Assembly: GCF_002214565.1 (NCBI RefSeq)
Contig: NZ_CP015106.1
Span: 558,001-622,000, forward strand
Length of the DNA stretch: 64,000 nucleotides
Reading direction: 5' to 3'
Source of the DNA: Thermococcus radiotolerans
GTDB lineage: Archaea; Methanobacteriota_B; Thermococci; Thermococcales; Thermococcaceae
Of this stretch, positions 54,310-62,567 are shown one piece after another. Position numbers and translations under genes: made by a program. The notes under the pieces were generated by a model. The model had not been told where the DNA came from. It made no database searches and saw only the letters and a program-made list of their open reading frames with translations. Within the stretch, counting starts at the first letter, position 1, and each line of letters opens with the position of its first letter.

Positions 54310-55376
54310 TGATTCTTCCACCTTCATCGTCATGAACGTTCCGAACTCCTCGTAGGTCTCTATCTCGCGCAGGATTACGTCCATGGGGTTCTCGAAACCG
54401 CTCACAACGCTCCGTATGTAAGCGCGGTAGCCGCCGTTCATCTCCATCATGCGCTCCGCCATCATGGCGACCTTCACCGGGTCGGTTGAGTGGAACTTCA
54501 CACCCTTCTCCACGAGCCACTTGGTGACCGCCAGTAGCCTTCCAGGATAGGTTGAGATCGTCGGGGTTCCAAGGGCTATGGCCTCTCTGTTCATCGTTCC
54601 CCCGGCACCTATCATAAGCTTGGCATAGTAGAGAAGGCTGAGGCTGTCAACTGGCCTTTCGGGCATTACCACGTTTTCAAAGTGCTCAAAGCGTTTCCTC
54701 TGCTCCTCCGTCCTGGGGAAGAGCACTATGGGAACCTCGGGGAGGAGCGGAATAACGTCCTCGAGCACACTCTTCGGAGGTCCGTTGAAGTAGTTGGCCT
54801 TTATCGGCTCCGTGCGCATGACGATGTACTCCCCGCGCCTCAAGCCCAGCTCGTTCAGGACTTCCCTGTCCGGAATGAAGCCGTAGAGATGCGCCAGCTC
54901 CGAAAAGCCCTTGACCGGGCGCATTCCGTTCGCGGATCGGCGCCGCACCTGAGGAGCTCGTAGGCGTCTATGGCGGTTGGGTAGAGAAGGAGCGTGGTGT
55001 ATGGGAGTATCAGCTTGTTCTGGGCAACGGCCGTCTCGTTGTCGACGAAGCCTATGGCGGGTATCTGGAGGCCGAAGGCAACCCTCGGTGCCTCGGCGGA
55101 ATGCTTGTAAATCGCCAAGTCGGGCTTCTCCTCGATTATGAGCTTGGACAGCTTGTACATCCTCTCGGTGCCCGCTAGGAGCTTGCCCTCGAGGGTTGCA
55201 CCGCCGTGCTTTCCGACCACGTAGTAATCAAATCCAAACATGTCGAGGATTCCAGTGAGACCATCAAACTCGCGGGTTGTGACCAGAACCTCGTGTCCGG
55301 CCTTCTCCAGCTCCTTTATTACACCTTTGAAAAAGTGAACGTGAGGGGCGTTCGTGATGTCAATCCATACCTTCAT
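54241..55376 (-). pseudogene. Frameshifted DUF354 glycosyltransferase-like gene
   Basis: Two partial frames form one DUF354 protein. The upstream part (from ATG 55376) reads MKVWIDITNAPHVHFFKGVI and ends its valid frame at RCGADP. The downstream part resumes at NGMRPVKGFSELAHLYGFIPD in another frame and includes MIGAGGTMNREAIALGTPTIS. The switch falls on CGCG at 54931-54934, where a duplicated CG adds two bases. DUF354 proteins are GT-B-like enzymes of unknown role, often by wec genes, as here. It could be a true pseudogene or a sequence error. The tail overlaps the SpoIIM-like gene by 69 bp. Confidence 0.85.
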
Positions 55377-55527
55377 TTTACCACCCATTTACTGGACAAC
55401 TCTGTTCAATATAAGGCTTTCCCAAAAACGATTGTGAAGCGTTCTTTTCAAAGTTTTGCCACACCGTGTTAAGGCCAACAAACGTTTAAAACGCTTTCTT
55501 TCGCTGAAACTGAAAAAGTCACGCGAT

Positions 55528-55553
55528 ATCCACCGGGAAGAAAAACGGTGGAT
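55528..55553. other. 8-bp hairpin in the gap before wecC
   Basis: ATCCACCG (55528-55535) pairs with CGGTGGAT (55546-55553) around a 10-base loop. It lies about 35 bp after a TATA-like CGTTTAAAACG (55483-55493), so it may be the 5' part of a long wecC leader or of a small RNA. The rest of the gap 55377-55660 holds a second TATA-like GCTTTTATTC near 55618 and a T-run near 55604. Confidence 0.35.
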
Positions 55554-55660
55554 GGACAAAGAGGGCCCCAAACCTTGCAAGTGAAGGAAATCCGTCCGGA
55601 AATCGTTTTTTGGAAAAGGCTTTTATTCGAGGATGGAGTTAGGGGTAGTGGGTGGAAAGC

Positions 55661-56947
55661 ATGCTGGACAGGATAGAGGACAGAAGCGCAGAGATAGCTG
55701 TGATAGGTCTCGGTTACATAGGCCTCCCGACGGCAATAATGTTCGCCAACGCGGGTTTTAGGGTCACGGGGTATGAGATAAGGAGAAACGTCGTCGAGAG
55801 CATAAACTCTGGGAAGGCCCACATAGTGGAACCAGAGATAGACGATCTCCTCAAAAAGGCCATCGAAAACGGCACCCTGCGGGCGACCTCCGATCCAAAC
55901 GATATCAAGGGAAAAGACGTCTACATAATCTGCGTTCAGACACCCCTCAGGGAGGATAAGACCCCCAACCTAGAATTCCTGCGGAGTGCCGTTGAGACCG
56001 TCGCAAAGGTCATGAAAAAAGGTTCGCTGGTCATAATCGAGAGCACCGTTCCGCCGCTCACGACAGTTAAGATGGCGGAGCTCATAGAGGAACTCAGGGG
56101 ATTCCGGGCGGGGAAGGACTTCTACATGGTCCACGCCCCGGAGAGGGTGATGCCGGGCAGGATATTCAAGGAGCTGGTTTACAACTCCCGCATTTTTGGG
56201 GGAATAACTCCGGAGAGCGCGGAGCTGGCTGAGAAGCTGTACCGTTCCTTCGTCAGGGGGCAGACCTTTAAGACCAGCTCAACCGTCAGCGAGGTTGTCA
56301 AGCTCATGGAGAACACCTTCCGCGACGTCAACATCGCCCTAGCCAACGAGTTCGCGCTCCTCGCACACCAGTACGGGATAGACGTCTTCGAGGCGATAGA
56401 GCTCGCCAACACCCATCCGAGGGTCAAGATTCACGTTCCAGGCATCGGCGTCGGCGGCCACTGCCTTCCAAAGGACCCCCATCTGCTCGTCTGGCCCGCC
56501 GAGAGGGATTTTGGACTGATACGGCTTGCCAGGGAGATAAACGACTCGATGCCTCTGCTCACGAGGGAACTCCTGTTCAACGCTCTTGGAGAGGTCAACG
56601 TCCCGCCAAACGACGCCGTCGTGACAATTCTCGGCCTCGCGTACAAGGGAAACAGCGATGACACGAGAAACTCCCCCGCGTTTGCGCTCATTGATGCCAT
56701 CAAAGATGATGTGGCGGAGGTCAGGACCTACGACCCGTTTGTCGGCGGAACCCATCAAAACCTGGAGGAGGCCCTCAACGGAGCGGATGCAGCCGTCATA
56801 GCAACCGATCACACCGCCTTCAAGTCCCTCGACTGGGAGGGGCTCGGTAAGCTCATGAGAACGAGAATCCTCGTGGATGGAAGGCACGTTGTTGAGAAAC
56901 CGCCCCGCGGGTTCGTCTTCAGGGGAGTTGGGAGGGGAGAGTATTGA
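55661..56947 (+). CDS. wecC: UDP-N-acetyl-D-mannosamine dehydrogenase
   Basis: 428 aa from ATG 55661 behind GGGTGGAAAGC. The nucleotide-sugar dehydrogenase layout is clear: NAD-binding GLGYIGLPTAIMFANAG at about 16-32, ESTVPP, the central APERVMPGRIFKELVYNSRIFGG-type text, HVPGIGVGGHCLPKDP with the catalytic Cys, and YKGNSDDTRNSPA. It oxidises UDP-ManNAc to UDP-ManNAcA with two NAD+. The wecB gene overlaps its stop by 4 bp, which supports this substrate. The product would feed surface glycans or N-glycans. Confidence 0.9.
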   Translation: MLDRIEDRSAEIAVIGLGYIGLPTAIMFANAGFRVTGYEIRRNVVESINSGKAHIVEPEIDDLLKKAIENGTLRATSDPNDIKGKDVYIICVQTPLREDKTPNLEFLRSAVETVAKVMKKGSLVIIESTVPPLTTVKMAELIEELRGFRAGKDFYMVHAPERVMPGRIFKELVYNSRIFGGITPESAELAEKLYRSFVRGQTFKTSSTVSEVVKLMENTFRDVNIALANEFALLAHQYGIDVFEAIELANTHPRVKIHVPGIGVGGHCLPKDPHLLVWPAERDFGLIRLAREINDSMPLLTRELLFNALGEVNVPPNDAVVTILGLAYKGNSDDTRNSPAFALIDAIKDDVAEVRTYDPFVGGTHQNLEEALNGADAAVIATDHTAFKSLDWEGLGKLMRTRILVDGRHVVEKPPRGFVFRGVGRGEY

Positions 56948-58077
56948 AGCCGGCCTTCGTCTTCGGAACGAGGCCAGAGATAATAAAGCTGGCACCGGTC
57001 ATAAGGGCGTTTGAGGAGAGGGGCGTCAAGCCGCTCCTCATCCACACGGGGCAGCACTACGACTACGAGATGAGCAGGGTCTTTTTGGAGGAACTTGAGC
57101 TCGACGGGATAGACTACCACCTGGAGGTCGGCTCCGGCACCCAGGCGGAGCAAACGGGAACCGCGATGATAAAGATCGAGAGGGTCCTGATGGATGAAAG
57201 GCCGGACGTGACCCTCGTGCAGGGAGACACCAACACGGTTCTGGCCGGGGCCATAGCGAGCGTTAAGCTGAAGATACCGGTCGCCCACGTCGAGGCTGGA
57301 CTGAGGAGCTTCGACAGGACGATGCCGGAGGAGATAAACAGAATCCTGGCCGACCATGCGAGTGAGGTTCTCTTCGCCCCAACGGAGGAGGCGAGGAGGA
57401 ACCTTGAGAGGGAAGGGATAACCGAGAACGTTTACGTCGTTGGCAACACGGTGGTCGACGCCGTTCTTCAGAACGCGGAGATAGCGGAAAAGAAGAGCGA
57501 CATCCTCGAAAGGTTCGGCCTCAAACCTAAGGAATACGTCCTGATAACCGCCCACAGGGCCGAGAACACGGACAGCAGGGAAAACCTGACAAAGTTCGTT
57601 GAGATACTTGAGGCCCTTCCGATAAAGGCCATCTATCCCATGCACCCCCGCACGAGGAACAGACTGAAGGAATTCGGCCTGTGGAAAAGGATAAGCTCGA
57701 TCGAGAACCTGATTATAACCAAGCCCCTCGGCTACCTTGACTTCCTCAAGCTGGAGAAGAACGCCTTCGCAATAATGACCGACTCCGGAGGAATACAGGA
57801 GGAGAGCATAATCCTCAACGTGCCCTGCCTTACCCTCCGCTACAACACCGAGAGGCCGGAAACAGTCACTGCTGGCGGCAACGTCCTCGTTGGCCTGGAG
57901 AAGGAGCGGGCTCTGGGGTACCTCCAAAGACTCCTGAAGGACGGGGAGTTCTACCGGAAAATGGCCGAGGCACCGAATCCCTTCGGCGACGGAAGGGCCG
58001 GGGAAAGGATAGCGCAAATACTGCTGGAGCTTCACGAAAAGGGAGAGCTGAAGGTCCGGAGCTCAAGGTTTATTTAA
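56944..58077 (+). CDS. wecB: UDP-N-acetylglucosamine 2-epimerase
   Basis: 377 aa from TTG 56944, overlapping the wecC stop (TTGA) and preceded by GGGAGGGGAG. FGTRPEIIKLAPVIRAF, HTGQHYDYEMS, GDTNTVLAGA, HVEAGLRSFDR and DSGGIQEE are diagnostic. It converts UDP-GlcNAc to UDP-ManNAc, the substrate of WecC. The 3' end overlaps a convergent secreted-protein gene by 4 bp. Confidence 0.95.
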   Translation: MKPAFVFGTRPEIIKLAPVIRAFEERGVKPLLIHTGQHYDYEMSRVFLEELELDGIDYHLEVGSGTQAEQTGTAMIKIERVLMDERPDVTLVQGDTNTVLAGAIASVKLKIPVAHVEAGLRSFDRTMPEEINRILADHASEVLFAPTEEARRNLEREGITENVYVVGNTVVDAVLQNAEIAEKKSDILERFGLKPKEYVLITAHRAENTDSRENLTKFVEILEALPIKAIYPMHPRTRNRLKEFGLWKRISSIENLIITKPLGYLDFLKLEKNAFAIMTDSGGIQEESIILNVPCLTLRYNTERPETVTAGGNVLVGLEKERALGYLQRLLKDGEFYRKMAEAPNPFGDGRAGERIAQILLELHEKGELKVRSSRFI

Positions 58078-58667
58078 TCCGAGCCTTCCTTCATCTTCCC
58101 CTCCAGCTCAAATCTTTCTGCCTGGTCGGCGACGGCCTTCGCCGCCTGCCTCAGGAGATAGTCCTGGTAGCCCTTGAGGGCGATGAAGCCCTCTGATTCG
58201 TCAGAAACATCGATGATGATGTAGGCCTGGAACTGGGGCTTTTTGGTCCTTTCAAACTCTACCAGTGCCCTCCTCTTATCTGTGGCGTTCTTGTACTTGA
58301 GGTAGTGGCTCAGATCGCCGACGCTCGAGTAGACAGCGATTACCCGTACGTGCCCCTTTGAGAGTACCGGAGAATAGCTGACGTTGAACCACTCCACCCA
58401 GACCGCCAGAAACTGACCGTCGCATTCCACCGGGGCGGAGAGTGTCAGAACCTTGTGCCCCCTTGCCCTCAGTTCAGCGGCAACTAAGTTTCCGAAAGAG
58501 GAATCCGGATACACGCAGAAGCCCTCGTTGAATGTGGCGTTGGCATTTCTCAGGCCTCCAATTTGAGCACTCGCATGGGTCTCGGACCTGGCCAGAGCAA
58601 AGTCCCCGAAGTAGAATGTGAGGGTCAGGATCATCACCGCTATACCAACTAGGTATACCTTTTTCAT
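58074..58667 (-). CDS. Secreted or anchored protein of unknown function, 197 aa
   Basis: Begins MKKVYLVGIAVMILTLTFYF, a signal peptide or N-terminal anchor. The mature part holds several possible N-glycosylation sites (NAT, NVS, NAT) and two cysteines. I recognise no family. GGFIALKGYQDYLLRQAAKAVADQAERF-like C-terminal text is helical. A palindromic TTGAAC-GAT-GTTCAA lies 56-70 bp upstream and may control it and the divergent small gene. Confidence 0.72.
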   Translation of the reverse strand: MKKVYLVGIAVMILTLTFYFGDFALARSETHASAQIGGLRNANATFNEGFCVYPDSSFGNLVAAELRARGHKVLTLSAPVECDGQFLAVWVEWFNVSYSPVLSKGHVRVIAVYSSVGDLSHYLKYKNATDKRRALVEFERTKKPQFQAYIIIDVSDESEGFIALKGYQDYLLRQAAKAVADQAERFELEGKMKEGSD

Positions 58668-58722
58668 TTTCTTTCCCAATGAAGTAACACCCTCATGTGA
58701 TTTAAACTTTTTGGAGTTAAAT

Positions 58723-58737
58723 TTGAACGATGTTCAA
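58723..58737. promoter_or_regulatory. Palindrome TTGAAC-N3-GTTCAA in a divergent promoter
   Basis: The inverted repeat sits directly before the TATA (AATTTATAAAT, from 58740) of the small degenerate gene, and opposite the start of the secreted-protein gene. It is a plausible repressor or activator site. GTTC/GAAC arms also occur at 14570-14586. Confidence 0.5.
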
Positions 58738-58780
58738 AAAATTTATAAATTCGACATCGGAGTGGTGATGGGTAAGAGGC

Positions 58781-58916
58781 ATGAAGTACAGCGAGCTGGT
58801 GCTCGTACTCTACACTGCCCTGTGGTGGTGACGCTGGCGGTTGCGTGGAAGGGGTACTATTCTTCATCGTGCTCGCACTGCTGATGCCGTTCATCGAGAA
58901 AAAGGTGCGTAGTTAG
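58781..58916 (+). pseudogene. Degenerate small membrane-protein gene
   Basis: A TATA and a ribosome binding site (GGTGATGGGTAAGAGGC) precede ATG 58781. The first frame gives MKYSELVLVLYTALWW and stops. Shifting frames at TGTG (58821-58824) gives VVTLAVAWKG, and shifting again near 58853-58862 gives FFIVLALLMPFIEKKVRS with a stop at 58914-58916. Together they read as one protein of about 43 aa with two membrane helices and a basic tail. Two dinucleotide insertions would explain it. It could be decay or sequence error. Confidence 0.65.
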
Positions 58917-60172
58917 ATCGGCGTGCCGATGTAGATGCCGTGCCTGGTACGGACTATCCTTATTTTTATCCTGTCTCCTATCTCGGCGTCCGTGTTTATG
59001 ACCTCGATGAGTCTGTTCCTAGCTTTTGCCAGCATCTCGCCCTTTATTCTCCCCGGGAGAACTATCTCTGCCTTGACGATTTCCCCCGGTCGGAAGGATA
59101 GGGGGATGAACTCACGCTTTTCCATGCCGAAGTGCTTCGGCTTCAGGACGAGCGGCCTCATTCCGGTCTTCTCCTCAAGTTTTCTGAGCCATGCGTAGAA
59201 GTCCTTGAAGGGAACGAGCTTTGCTATCGTCGGGTTCCTGCCGAACTTGTAGGGTATGTAGTTCTGGAAGCCGAGGGCAGGCCAGCGCTTTCCGGCACCT
59301 ATCTTCCTGGCGAATTCTATGAAGGCCTCGGCCTCGTCGTCGTTTACCCCGAAGATTATGACCGGGGCGAGGAGGACGTCTATTCCGGCGTTGACTAAAG
59401 CCTCCGCCATGTCCAGAACGTGCTCAAGGTCGTAGCTCTTCATTCCCATGAGCATCCTCGCCTTGTCCGGGTCGAGGGAGTGGATGGAGAGGTTAACCCT
59501 ATCGAGGCCCGCCTCCGCCAGCTCCTCAACGAGCCTATCGTTCAGAAGCGTTCCGTTGCTCTGCATTGAGATGATAGAAACGTGGGGATGCTCCCGAAGG
59601 GCCTGAACGAGCTCGACACGGAAGGGATAGATAAGGGGTTCGCCCTGCCCGTCCAGGTGGGCCTCAAGGCCCCTGCCCTTTATCCTCGCAACCTCGTCGA
59701 ACCACTTCATGAGGTAGTCAACGTCAACCACGTAGTCGAGCTTCCTCGTTCTCGAGTAAGGCCCCTCGTCCACCGAGCAGAACACGCAGCTGAGGTTGCA
59801 GCCACTCACGCCGCGGACCTGAATGAGGTTGGTCCCCCTGTCGATCAGACCGAAGGCGTTGTAGCCAAGGAGCGGAACGTCCATACCCTCATGGATGTAG
59901 ATGACCTTTCTTCCCGTGTACCGGTTTCTCAAGAGAGCACCGAGGTTGTTCTGGATGTAGATAGCTATGTACTTCTCAACGTCGGGATAATCGGTGTCCA
60001 CTAGGAGGGCACCGTCCCTCGCGGTTATGGCTGGTTTCACGCGATATTTCCTTTTAATCACTCTCGCAAGCTCGTCCTTCTCAAAGTCAGCGTAGAGCGT
60101 CTCGCGCCAGACCAGCCTGATGCTCTCACCGGTGTCTTCAAAATGAGTATGAGGAAGCCTTACCTCGATCAT
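58913..60172 (-). CDS. Radical SAM protein with C-terminal TRAM-like domain
   Basis: 419 aa from MIEVRLPHTHFEDTG; upstream in-frame codons to 60259 are not supported by a ribosome binding site. The [4Fe-4S]/SAM motif CNLSCVFC lies at about residue 125. It is followed by HLDGQGEPLIYP and the radical SAM barrel (ISMQSNGTLLNDRLVEELAEAG; RVNLSIHSLDPDKARMLMG). The last 60 residues (KARNRLIEVINTDAEIGDRIKIRIVRTRHGIYIG) resemble a TRAM RNA-binding domain, so the substrate may be RNA. It is of the archaeal COG2100 type; the reaction is unknown. Confidence 0.87.
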   Translation of the reverse strand: MIEVRLPHTHFEDTGESIRLVWRETLYADFEKDELARVIKRKYRVKPAITARDGALLVDTDYPDVEKYIAIYIQNNLGALLRNRYTGRKVIYIHEGMDVPLLGYNAFGLIDRGTNLIQVRGVSGCNLSCVFCSVDEGPYSRTRKLDYVVDVDYLMKWFDEVARIKGRGLEAHLDGQGEPLIYPFRVELVQALREHPHVSIISMQSNGTLLNDRLVEELAEAGLDRVNLSIHSLDPDKARMLMGMKSYDLEHVLDMAEALVNAGIDVLLAPVIIFGVNDDEAEAFIEFARKIGAGKRWPALGFQNYIPYKFGRNPTIAKLVPFKDFYAWLRKLEEKTGMRPLVLKPKHFGMEKREFIPLSFRPGEIVKAEIVLPGRIKGEMLAKARNRLIEVINTDAEIGDRIKIRIVRTRHGIYIGTPI

Positions 60173-60360
60173 GTTTCCGGGTTTCGCAGAGATTTTAAAA
60201 ATCCGCCGATGGATAAAACATCCGTTCCACGGTGGTGGGTTCCAGACATCCGCGCCCAAAGATTTTTAAGGAAAGACCTTTTGCCATCATGCGAACATGG
60301 AAACATTTTAATATTATTGAATTAAACAGTCTAGTGATGAACTAGTGTGGGTGATAGGTA

Positions 60361-60861
60361 ATGTGGGGAAAGATCGAGCATTACTTTGACGAGTATCCCG
60401 TGAGGAAGCAGATCGCCAAGACGCTCCTCAAGTACGGCCTCAGGGTTTCCGATGACATGAAGATCAAGGCCGGTGACATAGAGGTTCCGTACACCAAGAT
60501 CGCGAAGGCCCTCGACGTTGACCGGCGCGTCGTCAAAGAAACCGTTGGGATGATACTCAAGATACCCGAGCTGAAGGAGATATACACCAACCTTGAGCCG
60601 ACCGTTCACATGAAGTACGTTGGAAGGCACGTCGGCTACGGCGTCATAGAGATCGAGCCCGAACCCAGGGCGATAGGAATACTTGCCAAGATCGCCCAGA
60701 AGATAGCCGAGAGGGACATAAACATCATCCAGGTCGTTGCCGAGGACCCCGAACTCTATCCCGAGGCCACCCTCACGATAATCACCGAGAAGCCGATTCC
60801 CGGCGACCTCATCAACGAGCTCTCCAAGCTTGAGGGCGTCAAGAGGATATCTATCTACTGA
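60361..60861 (+). CDS. ACT-domain regulator, COG2150 type
   Basis: 166 aa. Residues 1-75 form a helix-turn-helix-like region (RKQIAKTLLKYGLRVSDDMKI; VPYTKIAKALDVDRRVVKETV). The C-terminal ACT domain (GYGVIEIEPEPRAIGILAKIAQKIAERDINIIQVVAED) should bind an amino acid. It is annotated in archaea as a predicted regulator of amino acid metabolism. GTGGGTGATAGGTA precedes the ATG, and TTTTAATATTATTG (60305-60318) is TATA-like. Confidence 0.87.
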   Translation: MWGKIEHYFDEYPVRKQIAKTLLKYGLRVSDDMKIKAGDIEVPYTKIAKALDVDRRVVKETVGMILKIPELKEIYTNLEPTVHMKYVGRHVGYGVIEIEPEPRAIGILAKIAQKIAERDINIIQVVAEDPELYPEATLTIITEKPIPGDLINELSKLEGVKRISIY

Positions 60862-60898
60862 GGGGTTTCCTCATTTTTGATTGAAATTTTCATCACTT

Positions 60899-61000
60899 TT
60901 TTATAACATTCTGTAAACAAATTTGGGAACTTCATGGCTCCTCTAAAGTCATGCGCCATGAGGAACCCTTTCTAACATCAGAGAACAAGTCTGATGCCCT
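60899..61000 (+). other. Possible small RNA with two hairpins
   Basis: A TATA-like TTTATAAC (60899-60906) is followed after about 24 bp by a 9-bp stem CTTCATGGC/GCCATGAGG (60930-60938/60955-60963, one G-T pair) and then CATCAG/CTGATG (60976-60981/60991-60996), ending at a T-rich stretch. The gap between the ACT gene and the Mrp operon holds nothing else here. It may instead be the 3' end of the ACT gene transcript. Confidence 0.3.
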
Positions 61001-61014
61001 TATTTTAACCAAAC

Positions 61015-61066
61015 GTTTTAAACCTTTGTTATTCGCAGGTAAGGTTTATAAGCCATTGTTTAAAAC
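61015..61066 (+). promoter_or_regulatory. Mrp-operon promoter with two SurR-like sites
   Basis: GTTTTAAAC (61015-61023) and GTTTAAAAC (61058-61066) both fit GTTn3AAC, the core of SurR binding. They flank the TATA box TTTATAAG (61045-61052): one upstream, one over the expected transcription start. Such sequences arise easily in AT-rich promoters, so the match is suggestive only. Confidence 0.4.
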
Positions 61067-61128
61067 CAAAAATTAGCTTCGCTTAACTCTATTGGGAGCA
61101 CTTCCATCAACCTGCGGAGGGTTGTCGA

Positions 61129-61635
61129 ATGGGAGAAGCAAGCAGGATAAGTCGCTACCTGTACACGGTTATCGTACTGTTCCTGATATGGCTGTTTCTA
61201 ACGGCCAGTTTGGACCCACAGGAACTGGAAATCGGCCTACTACTGTCGCTCATCGTCGGTGCGTTCACCTACGAGATATTCACAACGAACGGCCTCGCAA
61301 ACCTCAACCCCAAGAGGATAGCATACGCAATAGCCTACATCCCCTACTTCCTGTGGGCGATGATAATGGCAAACCTCGACGTCGCATACAGGGTTCTGCA
61401 CCCCAAGAGACCGATAAACCCGGGAATCGTCGAGTGCAGGACCGTTCTCGAAAGCGACGTTGGGAAGCTCAGCTTGGCAAACTCCATCACCCTGACTCCG
61501 GGAACCATAACCCTCGACGTGGACGGTGACAAGTACTTCATCCACTGGATAGACGTCAAGGACGATTCTGTTGAAGGTGCCTCCAAGAACATAACCCAAC
61601 CCTTTGAAAAGTTCCTGAAGGTGATCTTCGGATGA
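61129..61635 (+). CDS. MnhE-type subunit (Mbh/Mbs A)
   Basis: 168 aa. Membrane helices at about 12-30, 33-52 and 62-85, then a cytosolic tail with ECRTVLESDVGKLSLANSITLTPGTITLDVDGDKYFIHWIDV, the MnhE/MrpE signature. It is the first gene of an Mrp-type cation/proton antiporter module, which in Thermococcales is usually joined to a membrane-bound hydrogenase or sulfane reductase. GGAGGGTTGTCGA precedes the ATG. It overlaps the next gene by 4 bp. Confidence 0.92.
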   Translation: MGEASRISRYLYTVIVLFLIWLFLTASLDPQELEIGLLLSLIVGAFTYEIFTTNGLANLNPKRIAYAIAYIPYFLWAMIMANLDVAYRVLHPKRPINPGIVECRTVLESDVGKLSLANSITLTPGTITLDVDGDKYFIHWIDVKDDSVEGASKNITQPFEKFLKVIFG

Positions 61636-61886
61636 TAGGGATAAACATTTATCTCGCGCTCATAGCCGTAGCGACGCTGCTCAGCATGTACAGGGTCTTC
61701 AGAGGACCGACCACCGTTGACAGGCTCGTCGCCGTTGACATCATGACCACCATAACCACGGGGCTCATGGTTCTCTTCGCGCTCTACTACCAGAGGATGA
61801 TATTCCTCGACGTTGCCCTGGTCTACGCGATACTCGCCTTCGGTGGAGTCATAGCCTTCGCGCGCTACATGGAGGGAGGTCTATGA
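61632..61886 (+). CDS. MnhF-type subunit (Mbh/Mbs B)
   Basis: 84 aa with three membrane helices. LLSMYRVFRGPTTVDRLVAVDIMTT is the MrpF signature, including the conserved G-P-T-x-x-D-R. It belongs to the membrane cation module. It overlaps both neighbours by 4 bp (ATGA), a tightly coupled operon. Confidence 0.93.
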   Translation: MIGINIYLALIAVATLLSMYRVFRGPTTVDRLVAVDIMTTITTGLMVLFALYYQRMIFLDVALVYAILAFGGVIAFARYMEGGL

Positions 61887-62284
61887 ACGCGCTCACTGCC
61901 ATCGGTGAAATCCTCGTGCTGCTGGGAACGTTCTTCTACTTCCTGTCGGCACTAGGTCTTATCAGAATGCCGGACGTCTACAACAGGATGCAGACCTCGA
62001 CCAAGAGCGCGACGCTTGGAAGCCTCGGTGTCCTGGTGGGCGTCGGCATCTGGGCGCTCGGCACTGACTTCGGAAGCATCCCCTGGCTCACGAAGACCAT
62101 CGTCATCGCGGTCTTTCTGCTGCTCACCAACCCGATAAGCGCCCACGCGCTCATAAGGGCGGCCTACAAGAGCGGCATACCCCTCTGGGAGGGCAGCGTC
62201 GTTGACAAGTACAGGGAGCACCTGGAGGCCAAGGAGAGGGAGGAAGTTGAAGAAACACCCGCTGAGGAGGGTGGTGAGGAATGA
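61883..62284 (+). CDS. MnhG-type subunit (Mbh/Mbs C)
   Basis: 133 aa with three membrane helices and an acidic tail (EAKEREEVEETPAEEGGEE). LGTFFYFLSALGLIRMPDVYNRMQTSTKSATLG is the MrpG signature. The tail is longer than in many MrpG proteins. It overlaps the next gene by 4 bp. Confidence 0.93.
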   Translation: MNALTAIGEILVLLGTFFYFLSALGLIRMPDVYNRMQTSTKSATLGSLGVLVGVGIWALGTDFGSIPWLTKTIVIAVFLLLTNPISAHALIRAAYKSGIPLWEGSVVDKYREHLEAKEREEVEETPAEEGGEE

Positions 62285-62565
62285 ACTGCATAACCTGCAT
62301 CGAGTACATCATAGTAGGCGTCATGATAATATCCGCGGTTCTCGCGGTGGAGTGGAGAGACCTCCTAGCGGCGGCCGTTGGAACGGCTGCGGTCAGTCTA
62401 TTCGCCTCGCTGCTGTTCTTCATGCTGCAGGCGCCGGACGTCGCAATGACAGAGGCAGCCATAGGCGCAGCGCTCAGCGGTGCGATATTCATCTTCGCCA
62501 TCAAGAGAACTCAGCGCTTTGAGACGGAGGAGGAAGAGAAGCCCGGCTGGTGGGTGAGGTGGTGA
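62281..62565 (+). CDS. MbhD-like subunit (N-terminal DUF4040 type)
   Basis: 94 aa with three membrane helices. VEWRDLLAAAVGTAAVSLFASLLFFMLQAPDVAMTEAAIGAAL is the MbhD/MrpA C-terminal motif, with the conserved APDVAMTEAA. In bacterial Mrp it is part of the large MrpA protein, and in Thermococcales complexes it is a separate subunit. It ends 2 bp before the next ATG. Confidence 0.9.
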   Translation: MNCITCIEYIIVGVMIISAVLAVEWRDLLAAAVGTAAVSLFASLLFFMLQAPDVAMTEAAIGAALSGAIFIFAIKRTQRFETEEEEKPGWWVRW

Positions 62566-62567
62566 AA

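Noticed and set aside
55484-55492. GTTTAAAAC as a SurR site before wecC
   Set aside because: The sequence works as an ordinary TATA box, no second half-site is present and the gene has no link to sulfur metabolism.
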